In this document: one piece after another, positions 33,911 to 43,202 of the stretch
Layout: each line of letters starts with the position of its first letter
Numbering within the stretch: position 1 is the stretch's first letter
Source: Candidatus Phytoplasma australiense
GTDB lineage: Bacteria > Bacillota_I > Bacilli_A > Acholeplasmatales > Acholeplasmataceae
DNA length: 64,000 bases
Assembly (NCBI GenBank): GCA_000069925.1
Contig: AM422018.1
Coordinates: forward strand, 806,001-870,000
Reading direction: 5' to 3'
Program-made: the position numbers and the translations under genes
The notes under the pieces: model-generated
Databases searched by the model: none
Told to the model about the DNA's origin: nothing
Seen by the model: the letters and a program-made list of their open reading frames with translations, nothing else

Positions 33911-36364
33911 TTAAAGTTTGCTAATAATAACATAAATTGTTGTAATAAATAAAACAGCGGCAGCAACAGATGCAACAATAATTTCTGTAATGTATTGTGC
34001 TATAGCGCTTTTAGCTTTTTCAGGAACGTCTTTTTTAGCTATTTCAACTTGTTTATGTACTTCTCCTCCTAAACCATCAAACATATTTTGAGCTAATTTA
34101 GTAGCGATTGTATCTAAATCTGTGACTTTTTCTCCCAAAGCTGTTGCAAATATTTTAGTAAAAAAAGGATGTCTTTTAAAAAAATTTGTAATTGCTGGAA
34201 GTCTCTTTTGTGGGTCATCATTGGTAAAGGAGGAATCAGTTTGGGCGTTAAGGGAAGGTATTTGTATTTTATTCAACAATTTACTAAACCAATTTTTTTT
34301 ATCTTCTGTTGTTTTGCGGTTGAATTCATTTGCCTCATTTATTTCATTCAAAATAGTTTGCAAAATAGCTTGATAAACATCTGCTAAAGATTTTTGAGAA
34401 TCATCTGATGGATAAAAATAAGATTTTAGTTTTGTAAACCAACCTTGAGAAGGTTTTAATTGGTCTAAAGCTTTTTGAAAATCTTTGTTTTTTAGGAGTT
34501 CGTTAGCTTTTTTATATCTTTCTTCAGCATCTTTCCAAGTTTGGGATATTTCGGTGTCTTTATTTTCTTGAAAATATTTTTCTTCAATTATTTTATTTCT
34601 ATTTGTATCTACTTTTTCGAATTCTTCTTGGGCCTCTACTTGCTTCAAAATAACTTGATAATCTTTTGCTAAAGTTTGTAATTCACCTAAAGCTTCTTGA
34701 AATTCGTTGTTTTCTAGATGTCCATTAGCTTTTTTATATCTTTCTTCAGCAGCTTGCCAAGTTTTGGAGTTTTTGATTGCTTCATTTTTTTGAAAATATT
34801 TATTGTCAGTTATTTGTTTTTTGGTTTCATTTACTTCTTTTAATTCTTTTTTTAAATTAGTTTGTAATTTTTCTTGGGCTTTGTTTTCTAAGTTTTTTTG
34901 GGATTCTTGTTGGAATTTTGCTTGTTTTTCGGTTTTTTTCACTTGATTCAAAATAGCTTGATAATCTCCTTCTAAAGTTGTTGTTTTAAATAAGCCTTTA
35001 GAAACTAATTCATCTAAAGCTTCTTGAAATTTGCTGTCTCTTAGACATGTTTGAGTTTTTTCATATCTTGTTTCAGCAGCTTGCCAAGAACCTTTCCAAT
35101 TTGTGGATATTTCGGTGTCTTTATTTTCTTGAAAATATTTGTTTTTAGTTATTTTATCTCTAATGTCTTTTGCGTTTTGGAATTCTTCTTGGGGTTTGTT
35201 TTCTAATTTTTCTTGGGCTTCTACTTGATTCCAAATAGCTTGATAATCTTTTGCTAAAGTTTTTAATTCATCTAAAGTTTTTTGAAAATATTTGTTGCTT
35301 AGATATTCGTTAGCTGTTTCATGTCTTTTTTCAGCGTCTTTCCAAGTTTTGGAGTTTTTGATTGCTTCATTTTCTTGAAAATATTTTTTGTCAGTTATTT
35401 GATTTCTATTTTTTTCTACTTCTTGTAATTTTTCTTGGAGTTGGTTTTTTTGTTGTTCTACTTGATTATTAATATCTTTCTGAATATCTTGATAAACAGC
35501 TAATAAAGTTGTTGTTAAAAGACCGAACCAACCTTGAGGAACTTTTAATGCGTCTGAAGCATTTTTAAAATCTTTGTTGTCTAAATATTCTTTGGCTTTG
35601 TTATATCTTATTTCGGCACCTTGCCAATTTTTGAATTCTTTAGCTTCTGCAGTTTCGTTATTTATTTGATTTCTAATTGTTTCTACTTCTTGTAATTCTT
35701 TTTTTGTGTCAGTTTCTAATTTTTTTTCTTCAGCTTCCACTTGCATCCAAATACCTTTATAAATGTCTACTAAAGCTTTTTTAGGAGTAGGCGAAGAAGC
35801 AGCCGATTCAGAAAAATAAGATGAAACACGAGATGCAACATTAGATATGGTTCTGACTACCATATTTCGAGAATCTTTTAATTCTTTTAATTCATTTAAT
35901 TCATCTAAAGCTTCTTGAAATTTGTTGTCTCTTAGACATGTTTGAGCTTTTTTATATCTTGTTTCAGCATCTTCCCAAGTTGGAGACTTTTTGATTGTTT
36001 CGTTTTCTTTAAAATATTTATTGTTATTTATTTGATCTATAATTTTATCTACTTCTTCTAATTCTTTTTTGGCGGCAGTCTCTAATTTGTTTTGGGATTC
36101 TTGGGAGTTATTTTCTATTTCTTCTTCTCTTTCTACATATGTTATTTCTAGTCTTGTATCTGGGTTTCCAGAATTGGTATTATTTTTTATAGGGATGTTT
36201 TTAGATCCATCTTTTTTTCCATTTTCGTTATCCCCTGAAACCGCTGCATAAACTACCGATTTTTTTGAATTTTGGATTTTATTAAAAAAACAAATACTAT
36301 ACAATGCTATAAAACAAAGCATAATTTTGTTAAAAATTTTTCTTACTATTTTAAAATTATTCAC
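33911..36364 (-). CDS. Large secreted/surface protein with six helical repeats
   Basis: 817 residues. GTG start at 36364 with AGGAG at 36371-36375. It has a basic N-terminus and hydrophobic core of a Sec signal peptide (about 1-40, cleavage likely after VVYA), an Asn/Lys-rich spacer, six repeats of roughly 75-130 residues, and a C-terminal membrane helix (about 790-812, IIVASVAAAVLFITTIYVII) with a short tail. Each repeat has the form N-K-Y-F-x-E-N, W-x-x-A-E-x-R-Y-x-x-A, L-x-x-x-x-F-x-x-A-L-x-E-L, like TPR-type helix pairs. Repeats 3 and 5 and repeats 4 and 6 are most alike. A phytoplasma surface protein of this form could contact host or insect proteins; the exact role is unknown. It stands alone and no clear terminator is seen. 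Confidence 0.78.
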   Translation of the reverse strand: MNNFKIVRKIFNKIMLCFIALYSICFFNKIQNSKKSVVYAAVSGDNENGKKDGSKNIPIKNNTNSGNPDTRLEITYVEREEEIENNSQESQNKLETAAKKELEEVDKIIDQINNNKYFKENETIKKSPTWEDAETRYKKAQTCLRDNKFQEALDELNELKELKDSRNMVVRTISNVASRVSSYFSESAASSPTPKKALVDIYKGIWMQVEAEEKKLETDTKKELQEVETIRNQINNETAEAKEFKNWQGAEIRYNKAKEYLDNKDFKNASDALKVPQGWFGLLTTTLLAVYQDIQKDINNQVEQQKNQLQEKLQEVEKNRNQITDKKYFQENEAIKNSKTWKDAEKRHETANEYLSNKYFQKTLDELKTLAKDYQAIWNQVEAQEKLENKPQEEFQNAKDIRDKITKNKYFQENKDTEISTNWKGSWQAAETRYEKTQTCLRDSKFQEALDELVSKGLFKTTTLEGDYQAILNQVKKTEKQAKFQQESQKNLENKAQEKLQTNLKKELKEVNETKKQITDNKYFQKNEAIKNSKTWQAAEERYKKANGHLENNEFQEALGELQTLAKDYQVILKQVEAQEEFEKVDTNRNKIIEEKYFQENKDTEISQTWKDAEERYKKANELLKNKDFQKALDQLKPSQGWFTKLKSYFYPSDDSQKSLADVYQAILQTILNEINEANEFNRKTTEDKKNWFSKLLNKIQIPSLNAQTDSSFTNDDPQKRLPAITNFFKRHPFFTKIFATALGEKVTDLDTIATKLAQNMFDGLGGEVHKQVEIAKKDVPEKAKSAIAQYITEIIVASVAAAVLFITTIYVIISKL

Positions 36365-36797
36365 CTTAGTCTCCTATCTGTAAACATCTTTTTAGTTTTT
36401 ATTTTGATTATCAGAATTATCATTAAATAATTAAAAAAATTTTAGAAATTTAGAAACTGAAAGATAAATTTATTGAATTATATATTATATATAATGTTTA
36501 CTTAATTATTATAACTATTTTTAATTATAAAATCAAGCATTTAAGTTTTTTAATTAATGGTTCTTTTGGAATTTTTTTCGTCTTTTGCTATTAATTTTTT
36601 TAGAAAGTTTTTATTTTTATATTTAGTATAAAGTCTTTAATTCTTTGTTGTAAGATGAAAAAACTAAAATATGTTATAATTTAATAGAGGTTATAAATAT
36701 TTTGTATTTATATTTGTTTTTTATTAGTTTATTAGTAAAAAAACCTTAACTGTTTAGAAAAAATAAAATTTAAAATGACTAAAAAAATTAAAAAATT
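36365..36797. other. Divergent promoter region
   Basis: Between two divergent genes. Contains AT palindrome TATATATTATATATA (36480-36497) and a -10-like TATAAT at 36675-36680 reading rightward toward the DAK gene. Confidence 0.45.
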
Positions 36798-38462
36798 ATG
36801 ATGAAAGAGAAAAAAATGAAGAAAAACAAGACAATCACAAATATCGATGGTATACTTTTTCAAAAAATGATTATCAACGGAGCTGTTAATTTACACAATA
36901 ATTATCACAAAATTGATAATTTAAATGTTTTTCCAGTTCCTGATAGAGATACAGGCACCAACATGAAAATCACTATGATGTCAGGTGTTGAAGCTATCAA
37001 AAATTTAAAAAATGATTCAATTGTTGAAGTTTCACAAATTTTATCAAAAGCTTTGTTGTTGGGCGCCAAAGGAAATTCAGGCGTTATTTTATCGCAATTT
37101 TTTGCAGGAATGGGAGAAACTTTTGCCAAATTACAAAAGAACTCAATTCACCTTGAAGAATTTATGCAATCTTTGGAAAACGGTTATAAAAAAGCATATC
37201 AAGCAATTATTAAACCAACTGAAGGGACTATTTTAACTGTTTTTCGACTGGCTGTTGAAAAAACAAGCGAACAAAAAAATAAATTTACATCTATAATTGA
37301 TTTAATAGAACTTTTTTTAAACAACGCTAAAGAAGCTTTAAAACAAACAACTAATTTATTAGCAGTTTTGAAAAAAGCTGGAGTAGTTGATAGCGGTGGG
37401 GCTGGTTTTGTGGAAATCTTAAAAGGTTGGTTGCACTTCTTCAAAGAAAATCAAATGATTGAATTAAAAGATACATCCATCAAAACAGAAACCGCTCATC
37501 ATATTCATCATTTAGGAGAAGTAGATATTAAATACATTTACTGCACTGAGTATGTTTTTGAATTAAAAAATAATGATTGTGACACCGAAGAATTAGGAGC
37601 TTATTTTGAAACAAAAGGTGATTCTTTAGTATTGGTCAAAGACGAAGAAATCTTGAAAATACACATCCACACTAACTGTCCTGGAACTATTTTAGAAAAA
37701 CTTTTAAATTATGGAAATTTAAAAATTAGTAAAATCGATAATATGAAAGAACAGCACCAAAAAATCATCGATGAAAAACCCACTTCAGAAAAAAAACAAC
37801 ATTCTTTGATTGTTTTTGTCAAAGATGCCAAAATGGAAAAATTATTAAGTGATTTTGAGATTAATTATATTATTCCACAAAAAGATTTTACAAAAGAAGC
37901 GTTATTAAAAGTAATTAACCAAATTGATTCTCCATATATCTTTATTTTCCCTAACAATTTAGAAACATTAAATGAATTGAAAAAAAATACTATTCTTTCC
38001 CAAAAAGATCAAAAAATTATTATTGCACCAAGCAAAAACATTGCTCAAACATACAGCGCTCTTCTAGCATTTGATCCATCATTAGATTGGGACCAAAACC
38101 AAGAAATGATTGAAAACACAATTAAAAACATTCAAATAGGAGAAATTATTGCTGCTGATAAAATGAATGAAAAGCTTGCAATAAATAAAGAAATCGATAT
38201 CGCAAAAGAAAGTTATTTATCCATTTATGAAGGGGAGGTGGTTGCTGCAAAACCAAACAAATATGAAGCAATCAACACTCTTTTAAAAAAAATGATTAAA
38301 CCTTGTCAAAGTTTTTTAACTATTTTTTATAATTCTTCCGTCACAAACACTCACGAATTAGCTGAAATTGAAAAATATTTGAAAAAAAATTACGATCACT
38401 TAGAATTAGAAATTCTTGCAAATGAAGGAGTGGAAGCTGCTTATATTTTATCATTAGAATAA
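36798..38462 (+). CDS. fakA: DAK-domain protein, fatty acid kinase FakA-like
   Basis: 554 residues in the YloV/FakA architecture: N-terminal DhaL kinase domain (about 20-210), middle domain, and C-terminal DegV-like domain. In Firmicutes FakA phosphorylates fatty acids held by a FakB carrier so they can enter phospholipids, fitting an organism that takes lipids from its host. The ATP/Mg motif normally reads NVFPVPDGDTGTNM; here position 50 is arginine (PDRDTGTNM), from GGA-like to AGA, while both aspartates (49, 51) remain. The other nucleotide-loop sequences (GAKGNSGVILSQFFAG and DSGGAGF) are intact. Start ATG at 36798 or, better spaced from AAAGAG, at 36816. Ends with a bidirectional terminator. 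Confidence 0.85.
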   Translation: MMKEKKMKKNKTITNIDGILFQKMIINGAVNLHNNYHKIDNLNVFPVPDRDTGTNMKITMMSGVEAIKNLKNDSIVEVSQILSKALLLGAKGNSGVILSQFFAGMGETFAKLQKNSIHLEEFMQSLENGYKKAYQAIIKPTEGTILTVFRLAVEKTSEQKNKFTSIIDLIELFLNNAKEALKQTTNLLAVLKKAGVVDSGGAGFVEILKGWLHFFKENQMIELKDTSIKTETAHHIHHLGEVDIKYIYCTEYVFELKNNDCDTEELGAYFETKGDSLVLVKDEEILKIHIHTNCPGTILEKLLNYGNLKISKIDNMKEQHQKIIDEKPTSEKKQHSLIVFVKDAKMEKLLSDFEINYIIPQKDFTKEALLKVINQIDSPYIFIFPNNLETLNELKKNTILSQKDQKIIIAPSKNIAQTYSALLAFDPSLDWDQNQEMIENTIKNIQIGEIIAADKMNEKLAINKEIDIAKESYLSIYEGEVVAAKPNKYEAINTLLKKMIKPCQSFLTIFYNSSVTNTHELAEIEKYLKKNYDHLELEILANEGVEAAYILSLE

Positions 38463-38468
38463 AAAAAA

Positions 38469-38497
38469 TAAAAATGGTCTTCAAAAGATCATTTTTA
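38469..38497. terminator. Bidirectional terminator
   Basis: AAAAATGGTCTT pairs with AAGATCATTTTT (one wobble); both strands end in T runs. Confidence 0.8.
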
Positions 38498-38505
38498 TAT
38501 TTACC

Positions 38506-38591
38506 GCGGGTATGACGGAATGGTAGACGTGCATGTTTGAGGGACATGTAAGATTTTTCTTGTATGAGTTCGAATCTCATTATCCGCACCA
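38506..38591 (+). tRNA. tRNA-Leu (GAG)
   Basis: Class II cloverleaf with long variable arm. The anticodon loop is TTGAGGG, giving GAG. CCA is encoded. Confidence 0.93.
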
Positions 38592-38927
38592 AATCTAAAT
38601 TTTAGACCCTTATCTCTTTTAAAAAGTTGTTGTGGTTTTGAAAAACAAACAAAAAAATAAAATTATTAACTATTTAAATAATTTTTTTCAATAACTGATA
38701 AATGATGCAAGACATATTTTTTCAAAAATCTTTTATAAACTTATTTTAAAAATAAACAAAAAAATAAAATAACTTATTAAAGACTCTTTTTCATTATAAT
38801 AAAAATATCAAAAAAAGCAATTCTTCTTTTGATAAAAGATTGCTTTTTTTGATATTTTTATTTTTAGGAGTAACTATTATTATTTGGAATAAAATAAATT
38901 TACAAAAAAGAAACTGAATTTTTTATT
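38592..38927. other. Intergenic between convergent tRNAs; hairpin 38801-38859
   Basis: Contains a 21-bp perfect stem (AAAAATATCAAAAAAAGCAAT with its complement) and 17-base loop at 38801-38859, with T runs on both sides: a strong bidirectional terminator for the tRNA-Leu read from the left and the two tRNAs read from the right. Confidence 0.75.
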
Positions 38928-39002
38928 TGGAGCGGGCGAGGGGAATCGAACCCCCGTCTCATGCTTGGCAAGCACGTATAATAACCACTATACGACGCCC
39001 AC
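38928..39002 (-). tRNA. tRNA-Gly (GCC)
   Basis: Anticodon GCC in CTTGCCAAG, acceptor GTGGGCG/CGCCCGC, encoded CCA. Confidence 0.94.
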
Positions 39003-39022
39003 ATTTTGTTAAGCAGTTCTTT

Positions 39023-39096
39023 TGGTGCCCTTAACAAGAATTGAACTTGTATTTCAGCATTACCATTGCTACGTTCTACCATTAAACTATAAGGGC
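39023..39096 (-). tRNA. tRNA-Thr (GGT)
   Basis: Anticodon loop ATGGTAA gives GGT; acceptor GCCCTTA/TAAGGGC, encoded CCA. Confidence 0.93.
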
Positions 39097-39210
39097 TTTC
39101 ACGTTCCTTATTATTATATCATTAATTTTATAATTGTCAAAGTTTTTTTCACAATGCAAAATTAAAAAAGCAATTTGGCAATAAAAAAATAAATAAAAAA
39201 GCAAAAAAAC

Positions 39211-39238
39211 TTGACTAAAAAAAAAAATAGGTTATAAT
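39211..39238 (+). promoter_or_regulatory. Sigma-70 promoter of the cold-shock gene
   Basis: TTGACT, 16-base poly-A-rich spacer, TATAAT, about 50 bp before the start codon. The leader (39245-39289) may itself be regulatory, as in other cold-shock genes. Confidence 0.85.
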
Positions 39239-39289
39239 ATTAAATAGGTTATCAAACTGAAACATTGTAAAAAGGAGTTATTATCAATA

Positions 39290-39523
39290 ATGCAAGATCA
39301 AAGACAACAAGGAACATGTAGATGGTTTTCTGGAGACAAAGGATACGGTTTTATCGTTTCTGCAGAAGGCAAAGATGTTTTTGTTCACTACAGTTCTATT
39401 CAAACTGAAGTTCAAGGAAGAAGAACATTAAACAAAGATGATAAAGTTGAGTTCAGTATAAAAGAACACGACAACAGAATTCAGGCAGTAGACGTTGTCG
39501 TAATTAACGACAGAGAAGAATAA
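39290..39523 (+). CDS. cspA: Cold-shock domain protein
   Basis: 77-residue RNA/DNA-binding beta barrel acting as RNA chaperone. RNP1 KGYGFI (17-22) and RNP2 VFVHY (30-34) are intact; the first strand reads GTCRWFSGDKGYG, slightly longer than the usual KWFN. AAGGAG eleven bases upstream of the ATG. Monocistronic, with its own promoter and terminator. Confidence 0.95.
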   Translation: MQDQRQQGTCRWFSGDKGYGFIVSAEGKDVFVHYSSIQTEVQGRRTLNKDDKVEFSIKEHDNRIQAVDVVVINDREE

Positions 39524-39527
39524 TATT

Positions 39528-39570
39528 TGCAATTTAACAAAAAAAAGATTAATTTCTTTTTTTTGTTGCA
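39528..39570 (+). terminator. Intrinsic terminator
   Basis: TGCAA..AACAAAAAAAAGA pairs with TTTCTTTTTTTTGTTGCA after the cspA stop. Confidence 0.75.
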
Positions 39571-39982
39571 TTAATTGCATTGTGATGTTTCGTTTTTTAA
39601 GATGGATTTTGTTTTATTTTTTTAAAAACTTGCAAACATTATAATAATACAAACAAAAATTAAAAAAAATCAGATTAAAAAAAATTTAGAAAATTTATCA
39701 AAAAAATATCTATTTTTATATTTTTGCTAAATACAATAAGATAAGTTTAATTTTTTTCATCAAAAAATTAAAAAACAACATATTTTTTTACACAACTATT
39801 TCATTTTTTTAATGTTAGAAGAAAAATATTTCTTATTGATTATTTTTGTCATTCATACTTGTGATGGTTTTTAAAAAATTTTTTTAGTCAAAAGGTAAAA
39901 ATTATTTTGAGTTTAAAAAAACTTTTTAAAAATAAAAAATAGCTAATATTTAGGAAAAGATTGTATATTTAAAATTTTAATG
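39571..39982. other. Intergenic, nothing recognised
   Basis: AT-rich between cspA and tmRNA; no supported feature. Confidence 0.5.
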
Positions 39983-40010
39983 TTGATTTTAAAAGTTAAT
40001 GAGATAAAAT
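39983..40010 (+). promoter_or_regulatory. Promoter of tmRNA
   Basis: TTGATT, 16-base spacer, TAAAAT; the -10 ends 9 bases before the mature 5' end. Confidence 0.75.
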
Positions 40011-40018
40011 AAAAGTAT

Positions 40019-40435
40019 GGGGGTGTTTTTGGGTTTGCCAGGGTCATCAAGGTTTATATTGCATATCTTGGTTACGCAAGTAAAAACGTCGAGGTTTCTA
40101 ATAACTGGAAAACAAACAAATTCTGCTTCTGAAGGTGATCAAATTTATAATTGGGTTCCATCTCAAAGCAGCCAAAATTTACAACAATTAGCTTTTGCTT
40201 AAAAAATAGCAAAACCCGCCTTAAATTAGCTTAAAGATTTAAGGGCAGGTCAAAAAAGTTAGGCTTGCATCATAAGTTTGCCTTTGGCTTTTGATAGCAA
40301 ATTATACAAAGACTCGTAATTTATTTTTTTGTTTGTTTTAAAATAAGTTATTAAAATATTAAAATAAACTAAATATGTAGAATTTATAAACTAAAATGGC
40401 CTTGCACATGGGTTCGATTCCCATCATCTCCACCA
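40019..40435 (+). ncRNA. ssrA: Transfer-messenger RNA (tmRNA)
   Basis: Rescues ribosomes stalled on broken messages. The tRNA-like ends pair as GGGGGTG (40019-40025) with CATCTCC (40425-40431), then A and an encoded CCA. The 3' part has a T arm ATGGG-TTCGATT-CCCAT (40408-40424). The tag frame runs from about GGA at 40107 to TAA at 40202. It begins GKQTNS, like the GKTNS start of the Bacillus tag, and ends NLQQLAFA, the small hydrophobic end used as a degradation signal in mollicutes. It is about 31 residues long against 10-15 in most bacteria. An ATG-initiated frame at 40017 that spans it is not a gene. Confidence 0.93.
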
Positions 40436-40474
40436 AAAAAAACATAGTAATTATTTTTCCCAAAGAGAATTTTT

Positions 40475-41299
40475 CTAGGAAGTTTCTTTTTTGGAAAAAT
40501 CATAAAATTTCGTTAATTCGTTAATTTTATCAATAATTTTATGGATTTTAACATAACTATTATCATTATAAGCAACATTGCCTATTAAATGTTTATCCAA
40601 TTGCAAAAAATTATAATTACTACTAATAAAAACAGGGAGTTTCCTTTCTGCACGATAATACAAAAGAGGTAATAAAATCTCATCGCGAAACCAAGGGTTA
40701 ATGTTTTCAGCGCCTAAGTCATCTAAAAATAAACAATCAGTTGTTTTTAATTGATAAAACCTTGTTTCTAATAAATTACTATACACAAGAGCTTTAAATT
40801 TACGTGTTAAATTCGGCATAAAAAGAAATAGAACAGAAATTTCTTTTTGAAGCAACTGTTTGGCAAGAGCTTTCAAAAAAAACGTTTTACCTGTTTTAAA
40901 AGAACCACAAAGATAAAAACCCTTGTTTACTTTATTAAAGTTTTTGATAACTTTTTGCATTTCTTTATAAACTTGTTTTTTAATTTCGCTATCAACTATT
41001 AATTTGCTTAAAGAATATTGCTCTAATTCCAGCTCACTATCAAATAAAGCATTTATTTTTTTACAATTTTCTTGGAATTGCATTTTGTTAGATTGCACAG
41101 TAGGAACCAAAACAACCCTTGGAAAGGGCTTTTTTTTTAACTCTGGACGAAAAAATGTTTCATTTTGATGTTCTTTTGTTTTGTTTTTATAATAATTATA
41201 ATAAGTTAATAAATCATCATCATCAATTTTAAGATCTTTTGTTTCTGGATTTTGAGCAAGTTTTTTTCTTATTTCTTTTTTGATATCTGATAAAGACAT
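40475..41299 (-). CDS. dnaI: Primosomal protein DnaI (helicase loader)
   Basis: AAA+ ATPase that loads the replicative helicase. 274 residues: N-terminal helicase-binding part and C-terminal AAA+ domain with Walker A GSFKTGKT (132-139), Walker B CLFLDDLGAE and sensor region VFISSNYNF. AAGGAG-like site before the ATG at 41299. Together with the gene at 42017 it forms the Bacillus-type loading system, though 700 bp of AT-rich sequence separates them. Confidence 0.9.
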   Translation of the reverse strand: MSLSDIKKEIRKKLAQNPETKDLKIDDDDLLTYYNYYKNKTKEHQNETFFRPELKKKPFPRVVLVPTVQSNKMQFQENCKKINALFDSELELEQYSLSKLIVDSEIKKQVYKEMQKVIKNFNKVNKGFYLCGSFKTGKTFFLKALAKQLLQKEISVLFLFMPNLTRKFKALVYSNLLETRFYQLKTTDCLFLDDLGAENINPWFRDEILLPLLYYRAERKLPVFISSNYNFLQLDKHLIGNVAYNDNSYVKIHKIIDKINELTKFYDFSKKETS

Positions 41300-42016
41300 T
41301 AAAACTTCTCCTTTATAATTCTTGTTTAGAATTATTTTTATCTTTATTTTTATAATAAATAAAATAACTGTAAAAAAATATTAATTATTTTTTTGTCATT
41401 ATAAATAATTTTTTTCTTAAATTATTTATAATATTTCAGTTGTATAAGACAACTTTTAATTTGAAAATTATTTTTTAAAACTTCAAATATTGCAATAATT
41501 ATAATTTATTCAAATTCAAACCATTAATTAAAACCTTTAAGTTTTGATGGTTTTTTTGATTTCATTTAATTACTTAACTTTAAGTATTCAATTTTTAACA
41601 TAAAAAAACACATTAACCTTTCAAACTTACAAAAAAATGAATCGGCCAAAACCAAAAAATTATCAAAATAAATAAGTTTTTTTACCAACAAAATGACAAA
41701 CGAACATTTTTGTAAAAATGCCACATTCTGATTTTTTATGGTTTTTTTGTGAGTCTTTTGCTAGTTAAAAATAAGTTTTTGTTTGTTCTTTTCTTAATGT
41801 GGGAGGCATTACAAATATTTAATTATGCCAAACTACTTATTTGATTTTTTATAATTTATGTCCTTAATGGTTTTTCTAAAAAAAATTATAAAAAATGAAA
41901 ATTGTTTTGAATTTTTAAAGATTTTCTTAAAAGCGCAAATATCTCTCATTTTTGCAACAGTTAAATTTTTGATAGCTGATAAAAACATTGGAAATCTTTA
42001 AAAATTCATAAACAAA
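41300..42016. other. Intergenic, no gene
   Basis: AT-rich. Two hairpins: AGTTGT/ACAACT at 41434-41451, and AAAAC..GTTTT flanked by CCAT/ATGG at 41518-41553 followed by seven Ts on the plus strand. No transcript start is obvious. Confidence 0.45.
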
Positions 42017-43186
42017 TTAAGATTGCCAATTTTTTTTAATTTCGTCTATCCATTTCGGTTTATCTTTTGGTTTTTTAAAGTTGACTTGCTTTTCGGTTTT
42101 TTCTTCCATTAAAAAATCATAAGCTGTTTCTGCATCTAAAATACCTTTTTGGGACCACGATTTTAAAGTTTTTTCTAAATAAACAACTGAAGGCAAAATA
42201 CCATTATGATACCTTAAAATATAAATTAATAATGCGTTAACTAAACCTATTTCTAAATCATTTCTTTCTAATAACTGAAAAACGGTATCACTTGCAATGG
42301 TTTGATTACTTTTTTGACAATAACCTTTAATAATTCTTTGAGTTGCATTAGGTTTTTTTAAAAAAGTAATCATTTCTTCTTCGTTATAGCCTGTTTTTTT
42401 AGAAGAAATAATGATTTGTTCTTTATTATTTTGATGATAATTTTTTTTGACATTTAAACGTAACTTGGATAAATCTATATCATTAGGATTAGGAAAAGTA
42501 TTTTGATAAATTTCTGCTATTTTTTGAGGAGTTAAATTATAAACTAAACTTAATTTATTAATAAAGTCAATTGTTTGCGACTCTACTAAAAAAGTTTTTT
42601 TAAAACGTTCTGGCAAGGATGATAAAAATGCTTCATAATCAAAGTTGCTTTGCAAAAAACTCTTATCAAAAGGGTTCATGGTTTTGTGTTGTTGAATATT
42701 TTGGTTAAAATTGATTTTTTCAAATTGATATATATCATCAAATTTTTTGCTAATATCTTGAAAACCTTCTAAATTGAGGGGCTTTAATAAAAAATGGCTT
42801 TCCAAATGAAAATAATTTTTTTCACCCATCTCACTTAATAAAAAATCACCTAAAAGTGGGTCTTGCAAAAAAGCATTACTTTTATAAGGAGGAAAAACCA
42901 AATAAATTGTTTCCCGAGGATTTTCTTTTTGATAAGTAGCCAATAAATTAAGTGCTTCTAATTTTTCTTTTTGTTCTAAAAAAACATCTTCTGAAATAAA
43001 AGCGATATCAAATAAAAATTGATGTTGATATTCGAAATTAGCTTTTAAAGACAATAAAATATAATAAATACTTAACGCTTGAGCACCTATTAATGGTTGA
43101 TAAAGTAAACTAAGAGTTTGATGGTCTTCAAATGATAAAGAAATTTGATTTTTAATTTTAAATAAGGTAAAACGATTGCTTATCAT
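42017..43186 (-). CDS. Replication initiation and membrane attachment protein (DnaB/DnaD type)
   Basis: 389 residues from the ATG at 43186, chosen for AAAGAGG upstream; the open frame extends earlier into mutM. An N-terminal winged-helix-like part (LSFEDHQTLSLLYQPLIGAQALSIYYILL, as in Firmicutes DnaB) is followed by a C-terminal DnaB_2-type domain with YNEEEMITFLKKPNATQ and LLIYILRYHNGILPSVVYLEKTLKSW. In Bacillus this protein helps load the helicase at the origin with DnaI and DnaD. Not the helicase itself. Four base pairs or so beyond mutM, likely one operon. Confidence 0.83.
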   Translation of the reverse strand: MISNRFTLFKIKNQISLSFEDHQTLSLLYQPLIGAQALSIYYILLSLKANFEYQHQFLFDIAFISEDVFLEQKEKLEALNLLATYQKENPRETIYLVFPPYKSNAFLQDPLLGDFLLSEMGEKNYFHLESHFLLKPLNLEGFQDISKKFDDIYQFEKINFNQNIQQHKTMNPFDKSFLQSNFDYEAFLSSLPERFKKTFLVESQTIDFINKLSLVYNLTPQKIAEIYQNTFPNPNDIDLSKLRLNVKKNYHQNNKEQIIISSKKTGYNEEEMITFLKKPNATQRIIKGYCQKSNQTIASDTVFQLLERNDLEIGLVNALLIYILRYHNGILPSVVYLEKTLKSWSQKGILDAETAYDFLMEEKTEKQVNFKKPKDKPKWIDEIKKNWQS

Positions 43187-43202
43187 TTTATAACCTCTTT
43201 TT

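Noticed and set aside
40017-40202. 61-codon ATG frame
   Set aside because: It lies inside tmRNA and contains the tag reading frame; no ribosome binding site.
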